Positions 62,383 to 64,000 of a stretch of 64,000 nucleotides of DNA are shown here, one piece after another (within the stretch, counting starts at the first letter, position 1; every line of letters begins with the position of its first letter). The notes below the pieces were generated by a model. The model was not told the origin of the DNA, searched no databases, and worked only from the letters and a program-made list of their open reading frames with translations. The DNA comes from Ovis canadensis (lineage: Eukaryota > Chordata > Mammalia > Artiodactyla > Bovidae): the NCBI RefSeq assembly GCF_042477335.2, contig NC_091263.1:67884501-67948500 (forward strand), written 5' to 3'. Both the position numbers and the translations under genes were made by a program.

Positions 62383-64000
62383 ACTCAGGAGATGGCCTCC
62401 AGCCTGGACCTGAGCAACCCCTTAAACAGCGAGTCCCTGGAGGGCTTCGATGAGATGCGGCTGGAGCTGGACCAGCTGGAGGTGCGGGAGAAGCAGTTGC
62501 AGGAGCGGATGCAGCAGCTGGACAGAGAGAACCAGGAGCTGAGGGCGGCCATCAGCCTGCAGGGAGAGCAGCTACAGGTGGAGAGGGAGAGGGGCCGCGC
62601 CACTGCCGAGGACAACAGTCGTCTCGCAGACATGGTGGCCGCACTCCAGAAGCAGTGGGAAGTCACCCAGGCCACGCAGAACACCATGGTGGAGCTGCAC
62701 ACGTGCCTGCAGGCCCTGAAGCTGGGGGCTGCGGAGAAGGAGGAGGATTACTGCTTGGCCCTGCGGCAGCTGGAGTCCTTGCTGAAGCCCCTGGCTCGGG
62801 AGCTCGAGGCCACCCATGACTCCCCGCGCAGGAGGGACCAGGACATCCCCGCAGCCAATGTCCCGGAGCAGCCGGCCGCAGCCGAGAAGACGGCCACTAC
62901 GGCTCTGGATGCCAAGGAGAGGGAAGAGCGCGCCTCCAGTGACTCGGCCCTGGAGACCCAGGAGCTGGCGGTGAGGCTCCAAGCCCTGGAAAGTGAGAAT
63001 CCCCACGTCCAGGAGCTCAGTGGGCAGCAGGCAGTGCAGCTGGAGCTGCTGGCTGGGGAACTGCAGCTGAAGGAGGAGGCCGGGGCCTGCCTGGAGCGCC
63101 TGGTGGAGGAGACGGCCCTGCTGCGGGAAGAGCTGTCCCGCAAGGGGCAGGAGGCAGCCCAGCTCCGGCGCCAGCTGCAGGAGTCTCTGGGCCACTTGGG
63201 CTCCCTGGAGGAGGAGCTCGCGCAGGCGAGGCGTGAGGCGCGGCAGTGGCTGGAGGAGAAGGAGCTGCTGGAACAGGAGGCCCACTCGCTGACACGGCAG
63301 CTGCAGCTCCTGGAGACCCAGCTGGCCCAGGTGAGCCAGCACGTGAGTGACCTGGAGGAGCAGAAGAAGCAGCTCATCCAGGACCGGGACCACCTCAGCC
63401 AGAAGGTGGGAACACTGGAGCGACTTGCTGCGCAGCCAGGTCCAGGTCTGCCCGGCGCGGCTGAGACGCTTGAAGCTCCGAACTCTGTCCCACAGCAGGC
63501 CTGCGAGACACCAGAGGAGGAACAGCAGGGCCTGCAGGAGGGACAGACAGACGATCCCAGGGTGCACAGGGCCGGCCCAGAGGACCAGCTCCAGCAGGCC
63601 CACAGGGAGCTGGAGAAGGAGCTGCAGAATGTAGCTGAGCGCAACCACATTCTGGAGGAGAAACTTCAGGCCCTGCAGGCTGATTACCAAGCGCTGCAGC
63701 AGCGGGAGGCGGCCAGCCAGGGCTCCCTGGCCTCTCTGGAGTCAGAGCAGACGGAGGCAATCCTGCGGGCCCACATGGCAGAGAAGGAGGCTGCCCTGCG
63801 GAGCAAGGAGGCCGAGACCCGGGACAGGGAGCTCCAAGCTCTTGAGGGCCAGTGCCAGCAGCAGACCCAGCTGACTGAGACCCTCAGGGCAGACGGAGGC
63901 CAACAGGGTCTCAGCCCCCCTGAAGACCATGCGCTGCAGGAGCTGGCCGCCCAGCTGGCCCTGTCTCAGGCGCAGCTGGAGATCCATCACGGGGAGGCCC
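62383..64000 (+). CDS. FYCO1: FYCO1 coding exon 8 (partial, coiled coil)
   Basis: The start of the very long coiled-coil exon, open without a stop for 539 codons (residues 211-749) and cut by the window end. Acceptor 'ttgtttccgcccag' at 62382. After a short linker ([20 protein letters not shown]) it is dominated by Leu, Glu, Gln and Lys/Arg heptads. A less regular, Ala/Pro/Ser-rich gap falls near residues 355-395, and another Pro/Gly-rich break near 563-600. This rod separates the RUN domain from the C-terminal FYVE/LIR region, which is outside the window. It matches human FYCO1 closely, but the part near 63740-63850 looks shorter than the human protein as I recall it. The long minus-strand frames opposite it are artefacts of Leu/Gln-rich composition. 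Confidence 0.95.

Noticed and set aside
62572..63690. 372-residue minus-strand frame (and a 300-residue one at 62748-63650)
   Set aside because: It is the complement of the GC-rich, Leu/Gln/Glu-rich FYCO1 coiled coil, which yields long stop-free antisense frames. No domain and no splice or promoter context.

Overview
The window is ruminant genomic DNA, most likely cattle or a close bovid. It is full of BovB (RTE-type) LINE copies, Bov-tA SINEs whose tails match BovB, and tRNA-derived CHR SINEs, over a background of old L1, L2, MIR and hAT-type repeats. Genes are split by GT-AG introns. There is no bacterial or viral gene organisation.

Two protein-coding genes can be supported, both on the + strand. 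XCR1, the XCL1/lymphotactin receptor, has its whole 333-residue reading frame in one exon (29468-30469), just after a splice acceptor. FYCO1, a late-endosome and autophagosome transport adaptor, begins at a CpG-rich promoter and first exon near 36.3-36.5 kb. Its start codon is at 46849. Five short coding exons carry the RUN domain, and the window ends inside its very long coiled-coil exon (62383 onward). The neighbours and relative orientation fit the human 3p21.31 chemokine-receptor cluster. CXCR6, expected further into FYCO1, lies beyond the window.

Layout. 1-5.0 kb: non-coding with old repeats. 5.0-12.3 kb: one antisense L1 broken up by SINE-type copies, a BovB copy and a near full-length NUP88 processed pseudogene. 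12.3-17.5 kb: mostly unique sequence with L2 and hAT pieces. 17.5-20.8 kb: an almost complete but dead BovB. 21.6-27.4 kb: L1M, BovB, CHR SINE and L1 fragments. 29.0-31.5 kb: XCR1 with its 3' UTR. 31.6-36.2 kb: intergenic with repeats. 36.3-64 kb: FYCO1.

The two genes are neighbours but do not share a pathway: XCR1 is a surface GPCR of cross-presenting dendritic cells, and FYCO1 links Rab7, PI3P and LC3 to kinesin. I found no convincing undescribed system. The best leads are at the FYCO1 5' end: three closely spaced ZNF143-type sites in the promoter, and two overlapping, well-contexted upstream ORFs if exon 1 splices directly to the ATG exon. Smaller leads are a poly(A)-signal hairpin after XCR1, a perfect 16-bp inverted repeat at 14.84 kb, and two odd micro-insertions of retroelement sequence.
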